From NCBI GenBank assembly GCA_026168455.1, contig CM047428.1, positions 17,698,759 through 17,762,758 of the forward strand: DNA of 64,000 nucleotides, given 5' to 3'. A program made the translations under genes and the position numbers. Source of the stretch: Theocolax elegans (lineage: Eukaryota > Arthropoda > Insecta > Hymenoptera > Cerocephalidae). The notes beneath the pieces were generated by a model. It had not been told where the DNA came from, searched no databases, and saw only the letters and a program-made list of their open reading frames with translations. Of the stretch, positions 48,222 through 59,528 are shown piece after piece. Numbering within the stretch: the first letter of the stretch is position 1; each line of letters begins with the position of its first letter.

Positions 48222-49429
48222 TTAAACATTTATTCTGTTTGAATCGAAAACTTTTTATGCCTAAAAAGGTTTGCCATATAAAACTCGATTTGTTTTTGGT
48301 TTTTATTTTTCTTTTATCAATATAGCCACTGTAATGTTCTATGACAATCCTTTACATCAACACATTCCACTAGTTAGTTTCTGAATTATAATACGTTAAA
48401 AAAATTAGTTTTTTTTATATAATTTAATTAGAGATAATATAAAAACTCCGAATTAAGAGGAAAGATTTTTTATTCTTTTATTATTATATACAAAAATATC
48501 ACCTGCAACCAAAACTTTTCAATAATAAATTTATTAAAAATCGAAAATTGGTTATAAGGCAATATATACTATTACGAATAGCGAATCTATAAATCCAAAA
48601 ATAAATTTTTTCCCCGAATTTGGATGTTAAAAGAAAACTTCATGCCCAAGGCTAGCGATATCGATATAGTAGTTTAAAAAGCCCGTGATTTGGACTGTAC
48701 ACGGAGAAAAAAAATATCAATGATTACTATCCTGCTTAGTACTGACTAATATATATATATATATATATGGGTGGTTCTCTGTGACATCGAAGATGAAAAA
48801 AATAAATATTGCTATAACTGTGGGAATATGTTTTAGAGGTATCCAGTAGTTCTCCTGAATTTTTTCAGATTTTTTCTGGGCCATTATTTTAAGTTACAGA
48901 GAGTCAAAGTTGACATTTTAGCACTTTTTTGCATTATATGCCCATTTTCATGAATTTTTAGCTCCCAGGGGATGCATTTTTCACTAAAAACATAACTATG
49001 ACTTTTTTTGTAAAATTTTCCGAACTTTCATTAAAAATACTTTTAAAGACATAAATGTATGCTGTCACACTCTTGTAAGCCATTTAAACCTTAAATAGTG
49101 AAAATCAGCAATTCTGCTCCGGACTCTGGTAACCTAATACTGTCTAAAAGATGTCTTTTTATAGTCAGAAACTGCCTAAAAATTTCCATAGTGGGTCTAA
49201 ATCATTAAGATCACTTATGGTCAAAATATCCGGGAAAAGTGCCCGAAATATTAATAGAAATGTATATTGCTGCCTTATAACGATGAATCTAAAAGCATGA
49301 TCATTGCAAAAAGATTTGTGCACTTACCTTGAGTGGTAGAAAAGTATCTTCACTTGTTTCAGTATCCATCTAATCCCCTGTAAGCTGCTAAAATACAAAT
49401 ATTATTTTACAAATGTAAAAAATTAATTT
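48222..49429. repeat. 1.2-kb tandem duplication, unit 1
   Basis: The unit begins at TTAAACATTTAT and is repeated directly as unit 2, 1208 bp later. Differences are mostly 1-bp homopolymer indels. The first 0.5 kb is AT-rich flank. The remainder is one arm of the foldback element that continues in unit 2. It includes an exon-like segment at 49328-49377 on the minus strand that has lost one base relative to the other copies. Confidence 0.93.
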
Positions 49430-50644
49430 TTAAACATTTATTCTGTTTGAATGAAACTTTTTATGCCTAAAAAGGTTTGCCATATAAAACTCGATTTGTT
49501 TTTGGTTTTTATTTTTCTTTTATCAATATAGCCACTGTAATGTCTATGACAATGCTTTACATCAACACATTCCACTTGTTAGTTTCAGAATTATAATACA
49601 TTAAAAAAATTAGTTTTTTTTATATAATTTAATTAGAGATAATATAAAAACTCCGAATTAAGAGGAAAGATTTTTTATTCTTTTATTATTATATACAAAA
49701 ATATCACCTGCAACCAAAACTTTTCAATAATAAATTTTTTAAAAATCGAAAATTGGTTATAAGGCAATATATATATACGAATAGCGAATCTATAAATCCA
49801 AAAATAAATTTTTTCCCCGAATTTGGATGTTAAAAGAAAACTTCATGCCCAAGGCTAGCGATATCGATATAGTAGTTTAAAAGCCCGTGATTTGGACTGT
49901 ACACGGAGAAAAAATATCAATGATTACTATCCTGCTTAGTACTGACTAATATATATATATATATATATATGGCTGGTTCTCTGTGACATCGAAGATGAAA
50001 AAATAAATATTGCTATAACTGTGGGAATATGTTTTAGAGGTATCCAGTAGTTCTCCTGAATTTTTTCAGATTTTTTCTGGGCCATTATTTTAAGTTACAG
50101 AGAGTCAAAGTTGACATTTTAGCACTTTTTTGCATTATATGCCCATTTTCATGAATTTTTAGCTCCCAGGGGATGCATTTTTCACTAAAACATAACTATG
50201 ACTTTTTTTGTAAAATTTTCCGAACTTTTCATTAAAAATACTTTTAAAGACATAAATGTATGCTGTCACACTCTTGTAAGCCATTTAAACCTTAAATAGT
50301 GAAAATCAGCAATTCTGCTCCGGACTCTGGTAACCTAATACTGTCTAAAAGATGTCTTTTTATAGTCAGAAACTGCCTAAAATTTCCATAGTGGGTCTAA
50401 ATCATTAAGATCACTTATGGTCAAAATATCCGGGAAAAGTGCCCGAAATATTAATAGAAATGTATATTTGCTGCCTTATAACGATGAATCTAAAAGCATG
50501 ATCATTGCAAAAAGATTTGTGCACTTACCTTTGAGTGGTAGAAAAGTATCTTCACTTGTTTCAGTATCCATCTAATCCCCTGTAAGCTGCTAAAAATACA
50601 AATATTATTTTACAAATGTAAAAAATTAATTTTTAAACATTTAT
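49430..50644. repeat. 1.2-kb tandem duplication, unit 2
   Basis: This second copy again starts with TTAAACATTTAT. The same 12 bases occur a third time at 50633-50644, where the repeat ends and new sequence begins. Identical short sequence at all three junctions points to microhomology-mediated duplication. The right two thirds are the left arm of the foldback at 49961-51630. Confidence 0.93.
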
Positions 50645-51630
50645 AATGCTGGATTTTTAGTTTTACATCCCTTACAAGAATTATAATACTAATCTGAAGG
50701 ATTACTATAAAAGTATCAACATTATTATTATTATTCAGCAATACATTGTTTAGATTTCACAAACTTGTCACTGTCACGTTATCATATTATTCATTATAAT
50801 TATATATCCGATTTATTTATATATACTTTTGTATTAAATACGTATATTCAGTTATTGTAATAATGATGTTTATATATTTATAGTAATCCTTCAGATTATT
50901 ATTATAATTCTTGTAAGGGATGTAAACCAAAAATTCAGCATTATAAATGTTTAAAAATTAATTTTTTACATTTGTAAAATAATATTTGTATTTTTAGCAG
51001 CTTACAGGGGATTAGATGGATACTGAAACAAGTGAAGATACTTTTCTACCACTCAAAGGTAAGTGCACAAATCTTTTTGCAATGATCATGCTTTTAGATT
51101 CATCGTTATAAGGCAGCAAATATACATTTCTATTAATATTTCGGGCACTTGTCCCGGATATTTTGACCATAAGTGATCTTAATGATTTAGACCCACTATG
51201 GAAATTTTTAGGCAGTTTCTGACTATAAAAAGACATCTTTTAGACAGTATTAGGTTACCAGAGTCCGGAGCAGAATTGCTGATTTTCACTATTTAAGGTT
51301 TAAATGGCTTACAAGAGTGTGACAGCATACATTTATGTCTTTAAAAGTATTTTTAATGAAAAGTTCGGAAAATTTTACAAAAAAAGTCATAGTTATGTTT
51401 TTAGTGAAAAATGCATCCCCTGGGAGCTAAAAATTCATGAAAATGGGCATATAATGCAAAAAAAGTGCTAAAATGTCAACTTTGACTCTCTGTAACTTAA
51501 AATAATGGCCCAGAAAAAATCTGAAAAAATTCAGGAGAACTACTGGATACCTCTAAAACATATTGCCACAGTTATAGCAATATTTATTTTTTTCATCTTC
51601 GATGTCACAGAGAACCAGCCATATATATAT
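49961..51630. mobile_element. 1.67-kb foldback element with about 740-bp inverted arms
   Basis: The left arm, about 49971-50711, starts GGCTGGTTCTCTGTGACATC after a TA run. The right arm, about 50876-51620, ends in the inverted sequence GATGTCACAGAGAACCAGCC followed by a TA run. The arms are nearly identical over their whole length, and the spacer is about 164 bp. The outer flanks are unrelated. No transposase is encoded. Each arm contains the exon-like segment described at 51008. Confidence 0.88.
51008..51058 (+). other. exon-like segment inside the foldback arm (three copies)
   Basis: A CTTACAG acceptor precedes 51 bp that include ATG at 51016 and the frame MDTETSEDTFLPLK. The segment ends in a strong donor, AAAG|GTAAGTG. 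Equivalent segments lie on the minus strand at 50529-50579 and, with a 1-bp loss, at 49328-49377. It could be the first coding exon of a lost transposase, a captured host exon, or chance. No continuation exon was found and the product is not recognised. Confidence 0.3.
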
Positions 51631-54600
51631 GTATGTCAAGTAATTGGGAACCATGATGCAAAAAGAAAGAGAAAAAGTACTCGTTACTTGATATTTTAGT
51701 ATTCAGTGGTATGAATTACAAGTAGTAAGTCCAAAATTTTTCATCGTTTCGAACTTACTAGTCGTGTATAATAATCATTGTTATTTTTTTCTCTCCGTAT
51801 AGACATGTCAAAATATACTTCTTACATGTTTCAAGAAATTAAAAAATTTTACTGTTACAAAGCTTTGTCTATCGAGGAAGGAACAAGAGATAACGTATAA
51901 GGTGATATATGCGAATTAAATTCTCAATAATCCAATTTGCAAAGGGGATGAAAAACGATATAGGATCTCATGCGTCCGCATCTGTGTAGAAACGTCTCTT
52001 CGGAATATTCATCGTCACTGTAACTTAATGCACGCACGCCTACTTCCAAGAGAGAAGCATTTGTACACCTTTGCAAGCGGAGGTTTCGTAACGCTTTGCG
52101 GCCCCGGTAATAACCTTTTAGCCCTTGCATTGCAGCTGCAATGCAAAGAGAGCAAGAGAGAGAGTGAGGGAGGGTGAGATAGAGAGGGGACGCATACATC
52201 ACACCGCCTTTCTACTAGGTAAAGGTAAGCTTCCGGCGGTGGTGGTTCTTCCGCTACAAATTATCCCTTGCACCGAGGCACTTCCAAAACGCCTTGAATT
52301 CAAACCCAGACGAGCGAACGACGAAAATACTTGGGCGAAACCCGACGGTAAATGAATGCATTAACGAGTGTGTGGGGGATGTGTCAAACGCAGGAATCCT
52401 CTCCTTTATACGAGATTTTTAGGGCTCTTTGTTTATCTAGAGATTCTTGCCCTTTCCTAGTGGATTAGTCGATGAATTTGTAGTAGGATGCATTAGGTCT
52501 TTTCCAAAATTGATTGTGACATTGAATGATGGATTGAGAATTTTATATCTAAGGCTTACGGTAGAAACGAGTGTATTAACTTGATGACCTGGTTTCTTCT
52601 TTATCCAAATATTAAATTAATTATCAAAATTGCCACGCAATAACTCCGGTAGAAGTTGAACCAAGAAAAATTTCCGGGAAACTAGAAAAACGGTGAGTTA
52701 CTGACTATTAATGAAACGTTTTTGTAACATTCACGAGTTGCACATAACCTCGAATCATCTTTTTTACGTGGTAAACCGAGCCAGTTTTGAATTGTTGGAC
52801 AAAATAACGCAAAGGATTTTTGCGACCTCAAACACAGCTACAGTTAAATGGTAGGATTGACAGATCCACTCAAGTTGACCAGGAACAATGGGTTAAAAAG
52901 GTTAGAAGAAAACATTTTATTATTGGCAGAAAAATGTACACTACTCATCGGTCATTTTTTTGAAAAAGTAGCCAGTTCCTACTCTAAAAATGCATTTGAT
53001 TTCCACTAGGGTAATTTCCCTTTATTTTAATGTTATCAATGGAACTCAAATATCTGCATAATCTTAATTCACAATCCACTGCATAAAACTTCAGTGTTTT
53101 TTAAAACACCATGTCAAAACCATGCTAAAGACTGTAGCGACCAGGATGTCCAGGTTAACGATTGACAACAAAATTAAATTTCATTGAAAATAAATGTTCT
53201 CGCGTTTGGTAGAAACAAAATACAATAATTAATGAGTTCCAGAAGAAAATTACATTCCTACGTAAAGAGGAGAGAAGGAAAGAAGCAAAAGACAGAATGT
53301 ACAAGAAAATTTACTTTCACCCCTCTCTCACTCCTTCCTTAGAAGCAAACGAACTAACCTGCACGGAAAATACTTTTGCCCAATCACTCCGCGTGCTACA
53401 GTGGCGTCAGCGCATGGCAGTTTTCCCCACACTTTACCAGTCATCGAAGACTGTGTACGCGGTACCCCGTAACGCGTCATAACATGTACCGCGTTTGTTG
53501 ACGGGAGTGGACAAGACGCCACCGCACGTTTGAGACCGATGAATGGTTACTCGGTTTCCAGTACTCAGTCCCCGAAACTCGTAGACACGATACACGTAAG
53601 ACCGGAGGAATAAGTGTCACTTGTTTTCGTAAACGAGTGAACGCCACCTGGTAGCCATTCCCGAAAAGTGTTTTCCGTGTGGGTTTCCTTAAAATATATG
53701 CATGCATTATTCTACTGTTTTACATACATATATATACGAAGATGCTGGATATTAGACATTCGTAGAGGAACTATTTATAAATGGAACAAATTTAATATTT
53801 TACCTATGTAAGTAATGGATATAATTTGCCCGAAATCTTATATTATTTTCGTTAGGTTGTATTTCTATTTTTCCCCCAGTACGCTTGAATTTATACATTC
53901 CACTTTAATAAAAGAATTTTCATAAAAGTTATATGTATATAATAAAAGGATATTACGCAAAATAGGCAATTCCATGCAATATACCGGGAATGTGAGGAAA
54001 TGTACTTTAATTAAAGTGTTTCTCATACCTAGAATAATAATTATTCTAATTGCTTAATTACCTAAAAAAAATGTTTTAGTATATATTAACGTAAATATTA
54101 AATAGTTTAATTTAAATGTAAAAAATGTGAGGATTTTATAGTAGATTTGATTTGATTGCAACTATCAGATCACTATATTCTTTAAAAATAACTATTTTAT
54201 AAACACTATTATGTCGATAAATGCTTTTATAAACGCCGCATATTATCGCTATTTTACAGTGAATATATAAAACAATTTTATACATTGATTATAATTCCTA
54301 CAAATTGGCTATACATTAGTTAACTAAAGAATGTATAGATTATTCATGCTATTCTATTATATATGTAATATTTGAAAAAACATAAATCATTCTAGTCATT
54401 TAATGTAAAAATATATACATGCAAATTTCATAAAAATGTTTATTACATTGATTTGAAACACATAATCTGGTTTGAAGTAGTTGTTGAGGACCCACAATAA
54501 GAAATTTTTATTTTCAGTTTCAATTTCTCACACTTTGTTTAGAATTTGATTCTATTCTATCGGTAGATAATAAATGTAATATTTCAAAAGACAAAATTCA

Positions 54601-55070
54601 TTCTAGTTATTAAATATAACACATATACATGTATACAATTTTTGTTATATGATTTAAATTAATACTTGGAAATTATATTATTATAGATAATGTACATATA
54701 TCAATTATGTGTATATGAATAGAACCCCGTATCCATATATTGGTTCAATTCTAGGAAGAAACGTTGCATATATTTATATATAAAATATTTTACTAATAAT
54801 GACCATATTTTTCAACGCACATACAAAACTTCTATCCAGATTCTGGTGACATCGTCTAATTTAAATACTGCGATTTATTTCTATTTAATTCATATGTAAT
54901 TTATACCTATCAGAGGGTGAGGTGTTGTAAATAACGTAAATAATAACCATATTTTATTTAAACTAATTTTAATATCTATTACTATTTGCAACATTTGACA
55001 TTGTATAAATGACGGGAAATTTGACCATTGACACTGAAAAATAGACTTTTTATTTACACGGCCCGGTGTG
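51631..55070. other. non-coding stretch
   Basis: 51960-52370 and 53290-53700 are GC-richer and carry overlapping ORFs without domains. The first contains a GA-rich tract near 52140-52190 and tandem donor-like GTAAAGGTAAGC at 52219-52230 on the plus strand. 53700-55070 is very AT-rich. No gene is recognised. Confidence 0.4.
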
Positions 55071-55855
55071 TTACCGACCGGGCAAAAAAAGATAATTATT
55101 ACATTCATTTTAAAAAGTATGCAATTTTATGCAAAACCCGCATACAGAAGCACTAAATAAATAAATAATAAGTAATTTAACATTTTATGTTCCAGAGCAA
55201 TGCAACGGACACCCTAACAAATTTATGTACCGCCCTAGTAGAAATTTGAATCTAAGAACTAGGAATTAAACATTGGAATTAGATACCTTGTGATGAAACG
55301 CTTTTTCACTCATTTTTTTAACACTTAATAGAATGACCATAACCTCAAGACATTCGAATAATGTTTCCAGCTTTCCGGTAACAGTAAACTTCAAAATTCC
55401 TATAGTTTCGGATGGATTTTTAAATTTCTGTTATATTTCCAGTATTTACGAAGATAAATGCGATTTTATCACATTTTTCACTTGTCCATTTTTAATAGAC
55501 ATTTAATAGCACATAACTAGACTCAAATTTGATCTATGTTTATAAGCTAAAAATTAGCTCAATACAGAATATATGTTATATTTTAGTCTATTTAATGGTT
55601 AAAAATTGGGAGAAAAAGGGTTTCACCGGGAGGATAAAAATGGGTACATTTTTCGCCTATTTTTCACCCATTTTTCGACCATTCTATTTAGAATATCTAT
55701 TAATTACCTATTTAATGGAATACATTTTCTACTAGGGCGAAACATCAGGGATAATCGTACATTTTTGGTGCAAAAATTTTTTAGGGTGTCCCTGTTCTAT
55801 TCACCTGAAACTTCATAGAACGAATTATTATTTATTTGTCTAGTGCAGTTCTGTA
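55071..55855. mobile_element. older foldback MITE, split by a second insertion
   Basis: The left end TTACCGACCGGGC is followed by TAATTATTACATTCA, ATGCAATTTTATGCA and GCATACAGAAGCACT, as in the 27703-27990 MITE. The right part carries TGCAAAAATTTTTTAGGGTG, then CACCTGAAACTT, then CTAGTGCAGTTCTGTAC, matching that element's right half in order. An inner inverted pair (GGACACCCTAA and TTAGGGTGTCC) lies on each side of the insertion. The right terminal repeat is degraded. Confidence 0.65.
55231..55739. mobile_element. 0.51-kb element with CGCCCTAGTAGAAA ends, nested in the older MITE
   Basis: The left end is CGCCCTAGTAGAAATTTG. The right end is inverted, ATTTTCTACTAGGGCG. It interrupts the 55071-55855 element near its centre. 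Its ends differ by one base from those of the element at 954-2023 (CCCTGGTAGAAATTTGAG), so both probably belong to one family. No transposase is encoded; the short ORFs crossing its right end are uninformative. Confidence 0.68.
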
Positions 55856-56314
55856 CAAAAAGAAATCCCGCTCGAATATAGAAAACAGATTTTCTTCTTG
55901 AGGCATATTTAAGAATATCGCTTAGATCAAAAAATTATTTTTTCAGTATATTATATTACAATGATAGGCTGTATCGTCATTAGGATTAAAAATAGCTATA
56001 GTGTATCCGATTATATTGTACCGCCAACTTTCTATCAGGGGATTAATAATAAAATAAATTAAGACTAAAATACACGATACATGGTACTTACAAGTTGCAT
56101 AAATAGAAATGTTTCGCGCTTTGAGACACTTGGGTAAGTAAATATGCCTACAACCACTGGAAAATTTATAGTAACCCTTTGATCAAACGATCGTATACTC
56201 GGGAGTGATAAAAATTCGAGGAGATCGAAACTCAAACGCACTTTGCGCGATCAACAAGCCTCTGAACAAGAAACCGGAGATAGATAGATAAATATAGATA
56301 TATAAATAGATAGT

Positions 56315-56355
<41 letters not shown>

Positions 56356-57375
56356 TCTCCGAAGTCGTTCACGCGCAGAGTTCCAGACGAGGTGGGCGAA
56401 ATGTTTGTCTTTAATTAAAGTCGCGAGGGCTCGCAGCATTCGATGCGCGCCGTTGTAGACACCGTTCTTAATATTCGATCAATCCGCCGGGTGTCTATTT
56501 AATTAGCCCCCGTACGCGCCAGCCAATTCCCAAGGAATTTCAATGTTCGTAAGAAGATGAGTCTTGTTTGGTACTCCTCTCTCTCACTCTCACTCTATAC
56601 CCAAGGGTAGGTTCTACGTGCTTTTAACGATGCGAGACGCGATCGTGAGGAATGGCTTTGTAAAGGATCCTCTTAATTGAATAGTTAATTGTGGAATTAG
56701 CTCCTTCGAATTTTTTCTTTTTTACGAAAAAATTATGCATATGTTATGTGCAAATTGTCTATAGACTATTTCTAGTCTTGGTATATTTAACAGTGTGTCA
56801 ATTAACTAAACTAATGAAGAAACTAGTATATTAAGAAATAATACATTTTTGTAGGAGCGATCTAGGAAGATGATTGATTTGAAAAATCTAATTGAGTGAA
56901 GTGGAAATTAGTTGGAACAAAAAAATTAATGTACTGTTGTATTAAACAGAAGTGTAAATTAAACGTAAATTATTATTTCTTTGAACATAAAAAGATAAAG
57001 TTTTACATTAACTTCCAATTTTTTTTAAACTCCATATAATGGTATTTACAGAAACCAATGTAACTAAATGAACGTGTCAAGAGCATAAGTATTTTTAATT
57101 CAAGTTAAGTTGTATAATTAAATGTAATTTTAGTTTTATTTTCATTTAGTGGAAAATAAATAAAATTTATAAACAGTTAATTTTCAAAACATATTTAACC
57201 TTTAGATAACGGGAAAATTTAGGTTTAAATCGAGTGTTCAATTTTATGAAATTATCATACATCTGAACCCAATTACTAATTGCCGAAAAGCCTGACTTGA
57301 CAAGTAGTTAGCATATCGACTATTCCCGGCCTAAATGTTGTAGCGAATACAAAAAACATTTTTTATTTACCATAC
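55856..57375. other. non-coding stretch
   Basis: A GATA-rich tract at about 56279-56325 runs into a GA microsatellite to about 56352, followed by a CpG-rich patch to 56650. The rest is AT-rich. No gene is recognised. Confidence 0.4.
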
Positions 57376-57534
57376 CTGAGTTTTATGACATACTGTATGC
57401 GAGCTAAGTAGCGTAACAAATCCTGGATTCTCCATTGACCTCGAAAGTTGATATTCCGAGGCCAATCGACAATGTCAAGGGCAAATATGGAGAAATTCAC
57501 TCTGAAGGTCGGTACGTAAATATTTTTCTGAACG
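57376..57534 (-). CDS. candidate internal exon of an unidentified protein
   Basis: On the minus strand a good acceptor, CCTTTTTCTCAG, precedes a 159-bp open segment that ends at a CTCAG|GTATGG donor. Both boundaries are in phase 2, so the exon is symmetric. It encodes 52 full codons, including VPTFRVNFSIFALDIVDWPR and GQWRIQDLLRYLARIQYVI. The peptide has balanced composition with Trp, Pro and charged residues and no low-complexity runs, and the exon is GC-richer than its flanks. This sets it apart from the chance ORFs around it. I do not recognise the family, and it does not resemble any RYK segment. It lies 17 kb upstream of the WIF exon on the same strand, so it could belong to another gene. 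No partner exon was found. It remains a prediction. Confidence 0.42.
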
Positions 57535-57595
57535 CTGAGAAAAAGGTATTTAGCACAAACATTCATGTTTGTAAAAATAAGGTTTTTTTTACATA

Positions 57596-58598
57596 AGGGA
57601 GACCAAAGCAGGTTGGCCGACGGGGCAAGTTAGCCGATCGTGAATAACTCATAATTGAGTTCATATAGATCACGTTGCGGTTGATAATGCAGTGTAGCCC
57701 AAGGAATACTTGTGATTATTTTCAGTCGAAGATAATCCTTCATTGCGGAAACAAGTAAGTTTACAAATAGCTGCTACCTGTATTGTACAATTTTGAATTT
57801 TGAAAAAATCGAATAACTGAATTTAAATTTATGATTTAAAGAAATATCTCAAAGTAGCTTTATAGAGAATGCTCTTTTACATATTTTACATAATTCACAT
57901 TTTTTTATTTTGAATAAAATTATTAATTGGACATAAACATTGACATGTACACTTGGGGCATGTTGATCGGTTTTTCTCGGGGCAAGCTGGCCGATCAATA
58001 AATAAATAATTACGACAGTTATAAATTAAATAAATTTGTTTTATAATAGTTCATAATAGTTCGAAATTACAAGGGAAACATTGTGTAAGAGTTGGGCGCA
58101 TAAATCATTTTCAGGAAGAAGAGAAAATTTTGTTTATTACAACTGGAAGAGATATTTTTATTGATATTTGGTCTCTTAATTATTACTTGGTATGACTTGT
58201 TGTTTCATTGACTACATTATAATTTTTGTTGTTCATTGAAAGTTAAGCTTTTTTTTAGTTATTTACACACAACTTAATCAGCTCATTGTATTTTTTCAAA
58301 TAAAAACAATTTAAAATTTAAATTTTGTGTTTTTATTAAAACTTTTATTGTCAGTCAACTTACCCCAGGACGTCGGCCAACCTACCCCGTATACGGGGCA
58401 GGTTGGGTGAAATTTTTGTAGCGGAAAAATGGTACATTACTTTATTGGTATTTATGAAGCACTTCGAAAAAAAATCATGAGTACTCCTTAGGTGAAGCAC
58501 TTACAGGTGATCTTTTTTGTTTTATGATAGATTGTATAATTTCTTATCTTCGAAAAAATTAAAATGAAAAAAGTTGGTCAACCTGCCTTGGTCTTCCC
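57596..58598. mobile_element. 1.0-kb TA-flanked MITE with GGGGCAAGTTGGCCGA-like motifs
   Basis: The left end is AGGGAGACCAAAGCAGGTTG. The right end, inverted, is GGGAAGACCAAGGCAGGTTG. TA lies directly outside each (57594-57595 and 58599-58600), the target duplication of Tc1/mariner elements. Inside, variants of GGGGCAAGTTAGCCGATCG recur near 57629, 57955, 57979 and, inverted or palindromic, near 58360-58405. The body is AT-rich without a transposase. Confidence 0.72.
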
Positions 58599-59218
58599 TA
58601 TTGGATATACATTTGAAGTCACAAAAAAATTACAAACCACAGTTTATTACCACAATTACTTTATTCCCTATATATTCGTAAACTTGTGTTATAACCTGTA
58701 AACTCAATTTCGCTATACAAATACACCTTTATCAAACTTAAGCGAAAAAAGAAACAAAAAATACAATTTTAAAGTATAGCAACCAATAATACATTTTTCA
58801 CAAACAGAGGAATGATAAAAAATTTTTGTTATGAAAAAAAAATTAATTAAAAGAAGAAATCAATAAATTTTGAATTTTTTTACATTTAAAAAATCATAAT
58901 TTTTTATGAATATAAGACAGATACTATTTTTCGACGGAATTTGAAAGAATTTATATGAAGCTATATAGAATACAATCAGCACTATGTATGAAAAACGAAA
59001 AAAAATTTTGTCCATTTTGTCGTTAATGGGTCAAAGTAAAGTTGAATCGACTCAAACGAAAAATTATTATCATTTTACAGTAAGTACTAATGAATGTTTA
59101 CTTCAATTAGATTCAAGTACAGAAAATTGTCTTCGTTATCCCCGATGAAATCTCATTACCGCTATATTAAGAAGAATTTCTGCTAGACTTACACAGTAGA
59201 AATGTTTTTTTTTCATTA
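58599..59218. other. AT-rich non-coding stretch
   Basis: Nothing is recognised in this interval. Confidence 0.4.
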
Positions 59219-59528
59219 CAATTAAAGATGTACGTATAAACTAAATTTAAAAAAAAGCTGAGATTGAGTAGATACGTTTTAAAAAAAAGGAAGCTCAAAT
59301 ATTTTAATATGGTCAAAAGTTATGGGAGAAATAAGAATTAGACGAAATTTTGGGCTAAAAAAATCATTAAATTGTAACTTCAAATTTTCGATAAAATTTT
59401 GGCTAATTCTTATTTCTCCCATAAATTTTGACCATATTAAAATATTTGAGCTTCCTTTTTTTCAAAACGTATCTACTCGACCTCAGCTTTTTTTTTAAAT
59501 TTAGTTTATACGTACATCTTTAATTGTT
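59219..59528. repeat. long near-perfect hairpin, about 138-bp arms
   Basis: The left arm runs ACAATTAAAGATGTACGTAT through AAGCTGAGATTGAGTAGATA to GGGAGAAATAAGAATTAG. The right arm repeats it inverted with few mismatches, ending ATACGTACATCTTTAATTGT. The loop is about 35 bp. It shares several blocks with the 37191-37836 foldback and appears to be a shorter member of that family. Confidence 0.88.

Noticed and set aside
51505..51699. 64-codon plus ORF with a hydrophobic run at the end of the foldback
   Set aside because: It runs across the element's right border, the hydrophobic part comes from T-rich arm sequence, and the equivalent frame in the other arm is not preserved in a useful way.
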